A DNA stretch of 16,675 nucleotides, taken from contig CBESWG010000062.1 of NCBI GenBank assembly GCA_965533275.1, positions 1 to 16,675 of the forward strand. The letters are read 5' to 3'. Below, one piece after another: positions 5,642 to 12,683 of the stretch. The notes below the pieces were generated by a model, which saw only the letters and a list, made by a program, of their open reading frames with translations, was not told where the DNA came from and did not search any database. This DNA is from JAUXEH01 sp965533275 (GTDB lineage: Bacteria > Acidobacteriota > Aminicenantia > Aminicenantales > Aminicenantaceae). Positions within the stretch are counted from its first letter, which is position 1; each line of letters begins with the position of its first letter. The translations under genes were made by a program, and so were the position numbers.

Positions 5642-7648
5642 TCAGCCCGAGATCAACTCCAGGAATTCCCCTTCGTACAGCTGAACCGTACCCAACTCTT
5701 TTGCGGCCTGGAGCTTGGAACCCGGCTCGGTGCCGACCACCAGAAAACCGGTGCGGGCGCTGAGTGAGGAGGTGACCTTTCCCCCAAGGGCCTCGATCCT
5801 GGCCCTGGCCTGCTGCCGGGACATCTCCTTGAGGGATCCCGTCAGAACGAATGTCTTCCCCTCCAGAGGCCTCTTGCTCACGTCGGTCACGGGAGCGGCG
5901 GAAAAATTCAGCCCGGCGGCCCGCAGGCTTTCGATGAGGGCCCGGTTTCCGGGCTGTTGGAAGAAGAAGACCATGCTCTCGCCGACCTTGGGCCCCACAT
6001 CTTCGATCTCCATGAGTTCCTCAAGAGGCGCCTGCGCGAGCCGGTCCATCGATCCCCAGTGTTCGGCCAATATCTGTGCGGTCCTTTCCCCGACATAGCG
6101 AATACCCAAGGCGAAGATCAAACGGGAGAGGTCGCTGCGGCGTGACCTCTCGATCTCCTCCAGCAGGTTTTCCGAGCTCTTGCGGCCCATCCGCTCCAGC
6201 TGTTCCAGCCCTTCCAGGCCGAGGTCGTACAGATCAGGGATCTCGTGGACCTGACCGGACTCGAGCAGTTGATCCACCAGCGCCTCCCCCAGCCCCTCGA
6301 TGTTCATGGCGCGGCGGGAGGCGAAATGCAGTACAGATTCCCTCACGATTGCCGGGCAGGAGTGATTTATACAGCGGGCCACGGCTTCGTTCTCAGGGCG
6401 GAACGTCCTGGTCCCGCAGACGGGACATGTGGTCGGGAATTTGTACTCTTTCTCTCCTCCGCTCCTCCGCTCTTTCATGACGGAGACTACCCTGGGAATG
6501 ACGTCACCGCTCCGTTCGATCAATACCGTGTCACCTATGCGGATGTCCTTGCGCCGGATCTCATCCTCATTGTGCAGCGTGCTGCGGCTGATGGTTGTGC
6601 CGGAGAGCTTGACCGGCTCCAGGGAGGCGACCGGTGTGAGGGCCCCGGTGCGGCCCACCTGGATCGTGATGTCCAGTATGCGGGAGGTGGCCTGGCGCGC
6701 GGGAAACTTGAGCGAGATGGCCCAGCGCGGGAACTTGCTCGTCTGTCCCAGGCGGCGCTGCTGCTCGCTGGAGTTGATCTTGATCACGATCCCATCCACA
6801 TCGTAATCCAGGTGATCCCGCTCATCGATCAGGCTTTGGTAGAGGTTGATGACCTCTTCCAGGCTGCCGCAGAGTCGGGAGCGCGGATTGGTCTTGAATC
6901 CCAGCTCGTGCAGCCCTTCAAGGCTTTCCCACTGGCTGTCCATCTCACCGCCGGCCAGAAAAAGAGTGTACAGGAAGGCATCCAGCCTGCGGGATGCGAC
7001 TTCCTGTGGATCCAGCATGCGGATGGATCCGGCCGCGGCGTTCCTCGGGTTAGCGAAGGGGGGCTCTCCGCCCTCCTCGCGTTCCTGGTTGAGGGCGCGG
7101 AACGAGGCAAAGGGCATGAAGATCTCGCCACGCACCTCAACCTCACCGGTCTGGCTGATGGAGAGGGGGAGGCTCTTGATAGTCCGGACGTTGGAGGTCA
7201 CATCGTCTCCTCGGATCCCATCCCCACGTGTCACGGCCTGTGCCAGGCTCCCATCACGGTAGATGATGGAGATGCCCAGGCCGTCGATCTTGAGTTCCAC
7301 CGCATACTCCAGCTCTTCGTCCGGAATGACCTTCCGGATCCGTTCCTCGAACTCGCTCAGCTCATCCGTGTTGTAGCAGTTATCCAGGCTGAGCATGGGG
7401 GTCGCATGTTCCACGGAAGCGAAGCCCTCCTGGGGTTGTTCACCGACGCGCTGCGTGGGAGAATCGGGAGTCAGCAGCTCGGGATAGCGTGCCTCCAGTG
7501 CCCCGAGTTCCTTAACCAGCAGGTCGAACTCCTGGTCGGAGATCTGAGGATCGCTGTCCCGGTAGTATTTTTTCTCGTGATAGATGATCTCATCCCGCAG
7601 CCTGCGGACCTGTTTTGCCGCCTGGCCCCTGGTCTGGATCTTGCTCAC
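5642..7648 (-). CDS. ligA: NAD-dependent DNA ligase LigA
   Basis: LigA seals nicks in duplex DNA using NAD+ as adenylate donor, in replication and repair. The 668-residue length is normal. Domain order is complete: Ia region at the N-terminus (YYRDSDPQISDQEFD), adenylation domain with catalytic Lys120 in KIDG (120-123), oligonucleotide-binding domain after about 320 (VGRTGALTPVASLEPV), four-Cys zinc finger (C408, C411, C426, C431), helix-hairpin-helix repeats at about 440-580 and a C-terminal BRCT domain from about 590 (FVLTGSLKEMSR). The start is GTG 7648, preceded by GAGGGAGGG. It has its own promoter and is not in an operon. Its 3' end faces the J-domain gene with a six-base gap and no clear terminator between them. 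Confidence 0.97.
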   Translation of the reverse strand: MSKIQTRGQAAKQVRRLRDEIIYHEKKYYRDSDPQISDQEFDLLVKELGALEARYPELLTPDSPTQRVGEQPQEGFASVEHATPMLSLDNCYNTDELSEFEERIRKVIPDEELEYAVELKIDGLGISIIYRDGSLAQAVTRGDGIRGDDVTSNVRTIKSLPLSISQTGEVEVRGEIFMPFASFRALNQEREEGGEPPFANPRNAAAGSIRMLDPQEVASRRLDAFLYTLFLAGGEMDSQWESLEGLHELGFKTNPRSRLCGSLEEVINLYQSLIDERDHLDYDVDGIVIKINSSEQQRRLGQTSKFPRWAISLKFPARQATSRILDITIQVGRTGALTPVASLEPVKLSGTTISRSTLHNEDEIRRKDIRIGDTVLIERSGDVIPRVVSVMKERRSGGEKEYKFPTTCPVCGTRTFRPENEAVARCINHSCPAIVRESVLHFASRRAMNIEGLGEALVDQLLESGQVHEIPDLYDLGLEGLEQLERMGRKSSENLLEEIERSRRSDLSRLIFALGIRYVGERTAQILAEHWGSMDRLAQAPLEELMEIEDVGPKVGESMVFFFQQPGNRALIESLRAAGLNFSAAPVTDVSKRPLEGKTFVLTGSLKEMSRQQARARIEALGGKVTSSLSARTGFLVVGTEPGSKLQAAKELGTVQLYEGEFLELISG

Positions 7649-7674
7649 GCCGTGCCCTCCCTCATTCTATCCCG

Positions 7675-7703
7675 ATGATATAAAAACTCCGACAAAACTG
7701 CAA
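7675..7703 (-). promoter_or_regulatory. Promoter of ligA
   Basis: On the minus strand TTGCAG (7698-7703), a 17-base spacer and TATCAT (7675-7680), with transcription predicted to start near 7668, about 20 bases before the GTG. The gap to the terminator of the next operon (7728) is only 24 bases, so ligA needs its own promoter. Confidence 0.6.
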
Positions 7704-7727
7704 CGAGCAGCAGGGGCGGTCTCCCAC

Positions 7728-7768
7728 AAAAAAAAAGCCGGCCTTCGCTCGCAGCGAAGGACCGGCTT
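7728..7768 (-). terminator. Strong intrinsic terminator of the exported TPR gene
   Basis: Arms AAGCCGG (7735-7741) plus CCTTCGCT (7742-7749) pair with AGCGAAGG (7753-7760) plus CCGGCTT (7762-7768). The loop is CGC and the only defect is a bulged A at 7761. On the minus strand the stem is followed directly by nine T (complement of A 7728-7736). This is a textbook rho-independent terminator, about 20 bases beyond the TPR gene stop. Confidence 0.93.
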
Positions 7769-7789
7769 GGTTTCGACTCGATGTTGGCC

Positions 7790-8962
7790 TTACTTCACGC
7801 CGAGCTTCTGTTTGGTCTGCTCGACCATCTGGGTGAATTTTCCCAGGGCCGCCTGCTGCTCGGCCTGGAGCTTCTCGACCTCTTTCTGCTCGATCTCGAT
7901 CAAGCCCAGCAGGGAATCCATCTCGCCCTTCTCCGCGGATGAAAGGTCGTCCACGTCCTTCTCACCGAATTTGTCGTTATACTCTTTGGTCAGTGCCTCC
8001 AGATCCGGCATCCTGGCCTGGATCTCCTGCACCTTCCTGTTGTATTCCGGGTTGTGGTGGAAGTAGAGGCCCTCGGCCATCTTCATGGCCCTCTCTGAGT
8101 TCGCCTGAGAGAGGAAGCTGGCATCCAGGAGGTACTGGATGGTTTCCTGGGCCACGCCGGCGTTCGATTGGGCCTGGGGCGCCAAAAGTAGCCCGATGTT
8201 GTAGGCCACCTCGCCGGTCTTCCTCTTGTTGTAGGATTCCTTGTAATATTTGAGAGCCTCGGGTTTTTTCCCTGCCCGGTGGAGGGTTTTGGCATAGAGA
8301 GTGACGCTCCCGAAATCACCCAGGGCGGGGACGGCGACCTTGAAGGCCTTCTCAGCTCCTGCATAGTCCTTGCTGTCATAGAGCGATTTGCCGATCTGGG
8401 CCAGGGAGGTTGCGATCTCCTTGGACTTGAGGATGTTGTAGGACTGCAGGTAGGCATCCAGGGCGCTCTTGGCGTTGCTTTCCTTCTTGTAGGCCTCGGC
8501 CTGGATGTAGTGTCCGGCTCCGATCAGCTGGTTCCAGACCTGGGCCTGGCCTTCCTGTTCCTTTTTCCCCTTGGCGGCGGTCGCAGCCTGGATCAGCTGG
8601 CCGGCATAATCCCTGGCTTTGGACGGGCTCTGCTGGAGGGAGACCGAGGCGAGCTGAACCAGGACCTGAGCCTTGGTGCTGTCGTCCAGGCCCCCGATCG
8701 AGAGGGCTTTTTCTCCATATTTGATGGCGTCTGCTGCGGTTTTTCCGGTATATGCCGCTGTGCATATGGTGGCGTTGGCGAAGTTTTCATACTGATGGCC
8801 GGCTCCGTATTGGTTGAGCCAATCCTTGAGCAGCCTGACCCGCTCTCCCTGGTCATTGCTGGTCATTGCTTTGATGTATTCATCGTTGGCCGGGTCCTGT
8901 GCAAGCAGGGGTGAGTAGGCGAAGAGCACTAAGGCGATCGCGATGAGGGCTGTCTTTTTCAT
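7790..8962 (-). CDS. Exported tetratricopeptide-repeat protein of unknown function
   Basis: The 390-residue product begins with a clear Sec signal peptide: KK, a hydrophobic core (ALIAIALVLFAYSPLL) and a probable cleavage LLA|QD after residue 21. There is no lipobox Cys, so a soluble periplasmic or secreted protein is likely. The mature part is alpha-helical with TPR-like units (for example DAIKYGEKALSIGG, SALDAYLQSYNILKSK, DYAGAEKAFKVAVPAL, KPEALKYYKESYNKRK). The last 60 or so residues are charged and Glu/Gln/Lys-rich, compatible with a coiled coil. I do not recognise a named family beyond TPR. ATG 8962 is preceded by GGAGAGG; the TTG at 8980 would put residues ahead of the signal peptide. 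It is monocistronic, with two candidate promoters and a strong terminator, which suggests appreciable expression. Confidence 0.85.
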   Translation of the reverse strand: MKKTALIAIALVLFAYSPLLAQDPANDEYIKAMTSNDQGERVRLLKDWLNQYGAGHQYENFANATICTAAYTGKTAADAIKYGEKALSIGGLDDSTKAQVLVQLASVSLQQSPSKARDYAGQLIQAATAAKGKKEQEGQAQVWNQLIGAGHYIQAEAYKKESNAKSALDAYLQSYNILKSKEIATSLAQIGKSLYDSKDYAGAEKAFKVAVPALGDFGSVTLYAKTLHRAGKKPEALKYYKESYNKRKTGEVAYNIGLLLAPQAQSNAGVAQETIQYLLDASFLSQANSERAMKMAEGLYFHHNPEYNRKVQEIQARMPDLEALTKEYNDKFGEKDVDDLSSAEKGEMDSLLGLIEIEQKEVEKLQAEQQAALGKFTQMVEQTKQKLGVK

Positions 8963-9003
8963 TGCTGGCCTCTCCTTCAATGTTTATTTGCGTTTAGTCT
9001 CTC

Positions 9004-9032
9004 AAATTAGCGTCCCATCTGAAAAATGTCAA
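9004..9032 (-). promoter_or_regulatory. Proximal promoter of the exported TPR gene
   Basis: On the minus strand a perfect -35 TTGACA (9027-9032), 17 bases, then TAATTT (9004-9009). The -10 is weak, but the -35 and spacing are ideal. The predicted leader is about 35 bases and contains the GGAGAGG ribosome binding site. Confidence 0.55.
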
Positions 9033-9068
9033 CGCGGAAGTGTATAGAGACTACGACTGCATCTACAA

Positions 9069-9097
9069 GATATATATACTAGCAAAAAGCGTGCCAA
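9069..9097 (-). promoter_or_regulatory. Distal candidate promoter of the exported TPR gene
   Basis: On the minus strand TTGGCA (9092-9097), 17 bases, TATATC (9069-9074), overlapping a TATATATA octamer at 9071-9078. It would give a second, longer transcript of the same gene. On the plus strand TATACT (9075-9080) has no recognisable -35. Confidence 0.4.
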
Positions 9098-9170
9098 ATA
9101 TCCAGCCCTTCCGCGCCAGGACCCTGCCGCAGAAGCGCCTGAGGCGAGAGGCTTTATGGTTTCTGTTTTT

Positions 9171-9181
9171 TGGTATACAAT
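9171..9181 (+). promoter_or_regulatory. Extended -10 promoter at murB start codon
   Basis: TGG-TATACAAT at 9171-9181 resembles an extended -10 element; TACAAT (9176-9181) matches five of six consensus bases. The -35 region is poor. Transcription would begin at about 9186-9188, on or beside ATG 9188, and no Shine-Dalgarno precedes that codon. Confidence 0.4.
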
Positions 9182-9187
9182 GCCCCT

Positions 9188-10117
9188 ATGGCGCTGCAGA
9201 ATTTCTCTGAGCGATTTCGATCCCATGTGGGCCGGCCTCCGAAGGAAGAGGTCAGCCTGAAAGACTACTCCCACTTCCGGATCGGCGGCCCCGCCGATTA
9301 TTTTTTCGAGGCTGTTGGAGAGGATGAGCTGGTTCGGGCGGCGCTTTTCGCCCGGGAAGCAGGGCTGCGCCACCGGATCATCGGGGGAGGATACAACCTG
9401 CTCTTCGATGACCTGGGATTCCGTGGATTGATCCTGCGCAACGCGGTCAAGGGGATCCGGATGGAGGGCGCCTCTCGCATCGCTGTCGGCTCCGGTTCCA
9501 CGCTGGAAGAGCTGATGACTTTCTGCCTGGACCAGGAGCTGGGTGGGCTGGAGTTCCTGGTCGGCATCCCCGGCACAATCGGCGGGGCGGTCTACGGGAA
9601 TGCGGGGGCCTTCGACCAGGCCATCGGACAGGCCCTGAAGGAGGCGCGGATTCTCACCCTCTCTGGGGAAATCGTCCGGATCGAGAGGGATTTCTTTGCT
9701 TTTTCCTACAGAGACAGTGTCCTGAAAAGGGCCGGACACATCCTGCTCGAGGCCGTGCTGGAAGGCTTCGCGGCGGAGCGCACCCGCGTCCGGGATCAAC
9801 AGGACGATTACCGCGGCAAGCGCGAGAACCGGCATCCACCCAGAGACGTGGCCTGTGCCGGGAGCTATTTCAAGAATCCCATCCTGCCATCGGGCGAAAA
9901 GGTGCCGGCCGCGTTTCTGCTGGACCAGATTGGGGCCAAAGGCATGGAGGAGGGGGGGGCTGCCGTATTTCGGGGGCATGCCAACTTCATCATCAACCGG
10001 GGCGGAGCCACTTCGCAGCAGGTCCGGGAGCTTGCCGTACGCTTGAAGTCACGCGTGAAAGAGCGGTTTCATGTCGATCTCGAGGAGGAGGTCATTTTCC
10101 TTTCAGCAGAGCCCTGA
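9188..10117 (+). CDS. murB: UDP-N-acetylenolpyruvoylglucosamine reductase MurB
   Basis: MurB reduces UDP-GlcNAc-enolpyruvate to UDP-MurNAc with NADPH and FAD, the second committed step of peptidoglycan synthesis in the cytoplasm. The 309-residue protein fits the shorter (type II) MurB class. Visible blocks: HFRIGGPADYFFE (29-41), the FAD-binding GGGYNLLFDD (67-75; Ser is usual where Tyr stands), GIPGTIGGAVYGNAGAF (126-142), FSYRDSVLK (172-180), the proton-donor Ser226 in CAGSYFKNP and GHANFIINRGGAT (263-275). The C-terminal Glu residues at 299-301 include the expected catalytic acid. ATG 9188 is preferred; TTG 9170 would add six residues and has no better ribosome site. Its last 26 bases overlap the end of the convergent DUF2520 gene. 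murA is not adjacent. Confidence 0.95.
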   Translation: MALQNFSERFRSHVGRPPKEEVSLKDYSHFRIGGPADYFFEAVGEDELVRAALFAREAGLRHRIIGGGYNLLFDDLGFRGLILRNAVKGIRMEGASRIAVGSGSTLEELMTFCLDQELGGLEFLVGIPGTIGGAVYGNAGAFDQAIGQALKEARILTLSGEIVRIERDFFAFSYRDSVLKRAGHILLEAVLEGFAAERTRVRDQQDDYRGKRENRHPPRDVACAGSYFKNPILPSGEKVPAAFLLDQIGAKGMEEGGAAVFRGHANFIINRGGATSQQVRELAVRLKSRVKERFHVDLEEEVIFLSAEP

Positions 10118-10961
10118 TCCGCCGATAGCTCCGTTCGTTGATCGGATTCTCCGCCCGTGCCGTTTCCAGCGCCGCGAGGCCCAGTTCGCAGTAGATCCCC
10201 AGCGCCCGCGGATATCCCCGGAGTGCTTCCATCTGCAGCGCCACAGATTTTTCATCGCCGCGTGCCAGGGGACCCGTGAGGGCCCCGGATGTGTCAAAAA
10301 TCTTTACGTTCTGTAAAGTTCCTTGCACGAGCGGGAGGAGTGCTTCCTTCGGATCTGGGAGCTCTATCCCGGTATCCTGGAGCAGGAGGCCGGCCTGATG
10401 GAGGAGGGAGACCAGGAGATTTGAGGCCAAGCTGTTGGCGGTGTGATACAGGGGTTTGTCCTCGGCTGCCAGCACAAATGGACGGCCCCCTAGGTCTTCG
10501 GCTATCGCTCGCCCCTTTTCCCTGGCAGGAGGGGAGCCTTCCAGGCCCACATATGTGCCGGAAAAGGATTCCGGCCCTGCTTGCTTGCTTGCGAAGGACT
10601 GCATGGGATGGAAAGAGGCGGTCACGGCCCCCTTCTCTGCGAGGGGGAGCAGGGCATCAGACGAGAGCAGACCGCTGCAGTGAAAGCAAAAGACACCCGT
10701 CCAGTCCTGTGGGCCGGAGGCCAGGTCGTCGGCTGCGCCCCGGATGGTGTCGTCCGGGACCGTCAGAAACACCACCTGGGAGCCTGCGGCGGCCTCCCGG
10801 ATATCGGTCAAGGGCTTTCCCTCACCGATGATCCGCCGGCTCTCCTGCACGGATTCGAGCGTGAGGCAGGAAAGCGCCTGTATCCTGTAGCCGCAGCGGC
10901 GCAGGGCCGTGCCCAGGGTTGTCCCCAGCTTTCCTGCACCGAGGATGGACACGGTCGTCAT
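10092..10961 (-). CDS. Rossmann-like and DUF2520 domain protein
   Basis: The 289-residue protein has an N-terminal dinucleotide-binding fold with VSILGAGKLGTTLG (4-17) and VVFLTVPDDTI (63-73), followed by the family blocks FHCSG (93-97) and SFHPMQSF (116-123). The C-terminal half (about 130-280) is the helical DUF2520 domain. This architecture resembles pyrroline-5-carboxylate or ketopantoate reductases, but the substrate is not established, so only NAD(P)-dependent oxidoreductase-like can be claimed. ATG 10961 overlaps the TGA of the upstream NYN gene in the sequence ATGA, indicating translational coupling. It is the last gene of a three-gene operon and overlaps the 3' end of murB by 26 bases on the opposite strand. 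Confidence 0.88.
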   Translation of the reverse strand: MTTVSILGAGKLGTTLGTALRRCGYRIQALSCLTLESVQESRRIIGEGKPLTDIREAAAGSQVVFLTVPDDTIRGAADDLASGPQDWTGVFCFHCSGLLSSDALLPLAEKGAVTASFHPMQSFASKQAGPESFSGTYVGLEGSPPAREKGRAIAEDLGGRPFVLAAEDKPLYHTANSLASNLLVSLLHQAGLLLQDTGIELPDPKEALLPLVQGTLQNVKIFDTSGALTGPLARGDEKSVALQMEALRGYPRALGIYCELGLAALETARAENPINERSYRRIRALLKGK

Positions 10962-11437
10962 GGTTTTTTCCCGAACATCTCTTTCCACTGCCGGATTTCG
11001 AGGGGCGTAGGCGATTCGTCCTCCTTCAGGAGTTCAGCGTCCTTCCGAAACTTCCGCATGGCCGCCTTCAGGTCCCGGTGAAATTCGGCGCAGCCCAGGC
11101 TTTTGGCTCCGTGTTTGTTCGCGAAATAACGGATCTCGCGGTCGGAGCTGACCACGAAGAAGCGCCGCAGGTCTGTCTGTTTGTCGATGATCTCCTCGAT
11201 GAGACTGTCCGCGTTCCTGCCCGATTCCGGAAATAATACAGAGACCGGGCCTTGCTCTGCGCCTCCTGTCATCAGGTCTATCTCAGGAGTGCCGTCGAAC
11301 ACGACGCTCACACGTGTATTTTTGATCTTCTGGAACTGCCTCAGCCGCGAGACGAGCTGGGTGCGGCTCTGCCTGTCCGCCAGGTTCAGGTCCGGGATGT
11401 GTCCGATGAGATTGTTTCCGTCGATCAGGTACGGCAT
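10958..11437 (-). CDS. NYN domain protein (YacP-like, PIN-fold putative RNase)
   Basis: The 159-residue protein starts PYLIDGNNLIGHIPDL, the hallmark of YacP-type NYN domains, a PIN-like nuclease fold. Candidate metal-binding acids are Asp6 (DGNN), Asp48 (VVFDGT), Asp77 (NADSLIEEII) and Asp99 (VVSSDREIRYFA). Homologues include Bacillus Rae1/YacP, a ribosome-associated endoribonuclease; a similar RNA-cleaving role is inference. The C-terminal 30 residues are charged and lie beyond the domain. ATG 11437 matches the family start, but no strong Shine-Dalgarno precedes it. It lies 47 bases after the UPF0173 gene and is coupled to the next gene through an ATGA overlap. Confidence 0.88.
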   Translation of the reverse strand: MPYLIDGNNLIGHIPDLNLADRQSRTQLVSRLRQFQKIKNTRVSVVFDGTPEIDLMTGGAEQGPVSVLFPESGRNADSLIEEIIDKQTDLRRFFVVSSDREIRYFANKHGAKSLGCAEFHRDLKAAMRKFRKDAELLKEDESPTPLEIRQWKEMFGKKP

Positions 11438-11484
11438 GATGATATCAGGGGCCTATCCAGTACGCCTCAGCTCTCGCAGCTGCC

Positions 11485-12138
11485 CTAGAATGAATACGTT
11501 TCCCCGGGCTTGAGGATGATCACCTCCGCCCTGTCTCCGACTTTGGCCTTGAAGGCCGCCGGATCTGCCGTGATGATGGGGAAGGTGTTGTAGTGGACAG
11601 GGATGACCTTCCTCGTTCCACAGAATTCCACGGCTTTGGCGGCGGAATTGATCCCCATGGTGTAGCGGTCCCCGATGGGAATAAAGCTCAGGTCCGGGGC
11701 GAAGAATTCCTTGACCAGTTCCATGTCATAGGTCAGGCCGGTGTCCCCAGCATGATAGATGGTCTTGCCGTCCAGCTCGATCACCACACCCGAGGGATCC
11801 CCGTTGCCGGCTGAGTGAACGGCCTGAACCATGTGGACCAGCACACCCTTGGATTCCACGGACCCACCGATGTTCATCCCCTCGGCCGTGATGCCCTCGG
11901 CTTCGGCCAAAACAGCGATCTCATGGATGGTGACGATCGTCGCTCCCGTCTTCTTGCATATAGGGAAGGCGTCACCCAGATGGTCTCCGTGGTCATGTGT
12001 CACGATGACCAGGTCCGCCTCTTGGATGGCATCGGGCCCGCAGCACGCCGCAGGATTCCCTGTGAGGAAGGGGTCGATGTATATGGTTTTGGATCCTTGG
12101 AGCTTGACCGCAGAATGCCCTAACCATGTGACTTCCAT
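11485..12138 (-). CDS. UPF0173 family metal-dependent hydrolase (metallo-beta-lactamase fold)
   Basis: The 217-residue protein has the metallo-beta-lactamase motif THDHGDHLGD (47-56), with further metal ligands expected in VHSAG, the HAGDTGL block and the VIPVHYNTFP block. WLGHSAVKL at the N-terminus and the overall length match the UPF0173 family. Two metal ions, probably zinc, should be bound; the physiological substrate is unknown. It is cytoplasmic, with no signal peptide. The start ATG 12138 is preceded by AGGAGGAG, the best ribosome binding site in this region, and by a promoter with a perfect -10. It is the first gene of the operon with the NYN and DUF2520 genes. Confidence 0.93.
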   Translation of the reverse strand: MEVTWLGHSAVKLQGSKTIYIDPFLTGNPAACCGPDAIQEADLVIVTHDHGDHLGDAFPICKKTGATIVTIHEIAVLAEAEGITAEGMNIGGSVESKGVLVHMVQAVHSAGNGDPSGVVIELDGKTIYHAGDTGLTYDMELVKEFFAPDLSFIPIGDRYTMGINSAAKAVEFCGTRKVIPVHYNTFPIITADPAAFKAKVGDRAEVIILKPGETYSF

Positions 12139-12173
12139 GCTCTTCTCCTCCTTTGTATATATACAGTATGATT

Positions 12174-12202
12174 ATTATATGGATTCCTTCCGTTTTTCAC
12201 AA
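12174..12202 (-). promoter_or_regulatory. Promoter of the UPF0173-NYN-DUF2520 operon
   Basis: On the minus strand TTGTGA (12197-12202), 17 bases, TATAAT (12174-12179, perfect). The predicted start near 12167 lies next to the perfect palindrome GTATATATAC (12155-12164), which occupies the start of the leader just before the ribosome site. Confidence 0.7.
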
Positions 12203-12282
12203 TCCGCATATTTTCGTGTTGTCCTCCGATCCGGAATGAGGATGCTGCAAAGACTGAAGTGGAGTGATGCAGCGACCATCGG

Positions 12283-12299
12283 GGGATTCATGGAATCCC
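12283..12299. other. Small perfect hairpin downstream of the HIT gene
   Basis: GGGATTC (12283-12289), loop ATG, GAATCCC (12293-12299). It lies about 29 bases past the HIT stop on the minus strand, but no T tract follows, so it is at best a weak terminator or transcript-end stabiliser. Apart from this and the UPF0173 promoter, nothing else was recognised in 12139-12327. Confidence 0.4.
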
Positions 12300-12327
12300 A
12301 CGGTAAGCAAGGCAATCTATCTCGGTC

Positions 12328-12672
12328 TTACCCGGGAGGCCAGCTCATCCGCCTCCCCCCAAGCAGGTGGAAATGGATGTGAAACACGGCCTGCCCGGCA
12401 TCCCGGCCCGTATTGAGGACGACACGGTAGCCGCTGTCCTCGAGGCCCTTTTCCCGGGCGATTTCTTTGGCCTTGAGGAGGATCTGTCCGAGGAGGTCTT
12501 TTTCTGTCCCGGGAACGTCCTTCAGAGAGGCGAAGTGCTGCTTCGGGATGATCAGTATGTGTGTAGGGGCCTGGGGTCCGATGTCTTCGAAGGCCAGGAT
12601 GGTGTCGTCTTCATACACCATCTTAGCCGGGATCTCGCCCGCGACGATCTTACAGAACAGGCAGTCCGTCAT
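12328..12672 (-). CDS. HIT family protein (HinT-like purine nucleoside phosphoramidase)
   Basis: The 114-residue protein has the standard bacterial HinT layout: CLFCKIVAGEIPAKMVYEDD at 4-23, HILIIPKQHFASL (38-50) and the catalytic histidine triad HIHFHLLGGR (98-107). These enzymes hydrolyse adenosine phosphoramidates and aminoacyl-adenylates in the cytoplasm. ATG 12672 has GGGGAAGAG just upstream. It is the last gene in an operon, 11 bases after the murA stop. Confidence 0.95.
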   Translation of the reverse strand: MTDCLFCKIVAGEIPAKMVYEDDTILAFEDIGPQAPTHILIIPKQHFASLKDVPGTEKDLLGQILLKAKEIAREKGLEDSGYRVVLNTGRDAGQAVFHIHFHLLGGRRMSWPPG

Positions 12673-12683
12673 GGCTCTTCCCC

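Noticed and set aside
6245..7678. Plus-strand open frame of 477 codons opposite ligA
   Set aside because: The complete LigA domain order lies on the other strand; the antisense frame has no family motif or ribosome site.
8863..8890. Tandem 10-base duplication TGGTCATTGC in the exported TPR gene
   Set aside because: Two copies only, in coding sequence near the signal peptide region, without frame disruption; most likely chance or trivial duplication.
12187..12327. Possible small gene in the gap between the HIT gene and the UPF0173 promoter
   Set aside because: The plus-strand frame here has no ribosome site and no recognisable motif, and continues antisense through both neighbours; no supported coding region on either strand.
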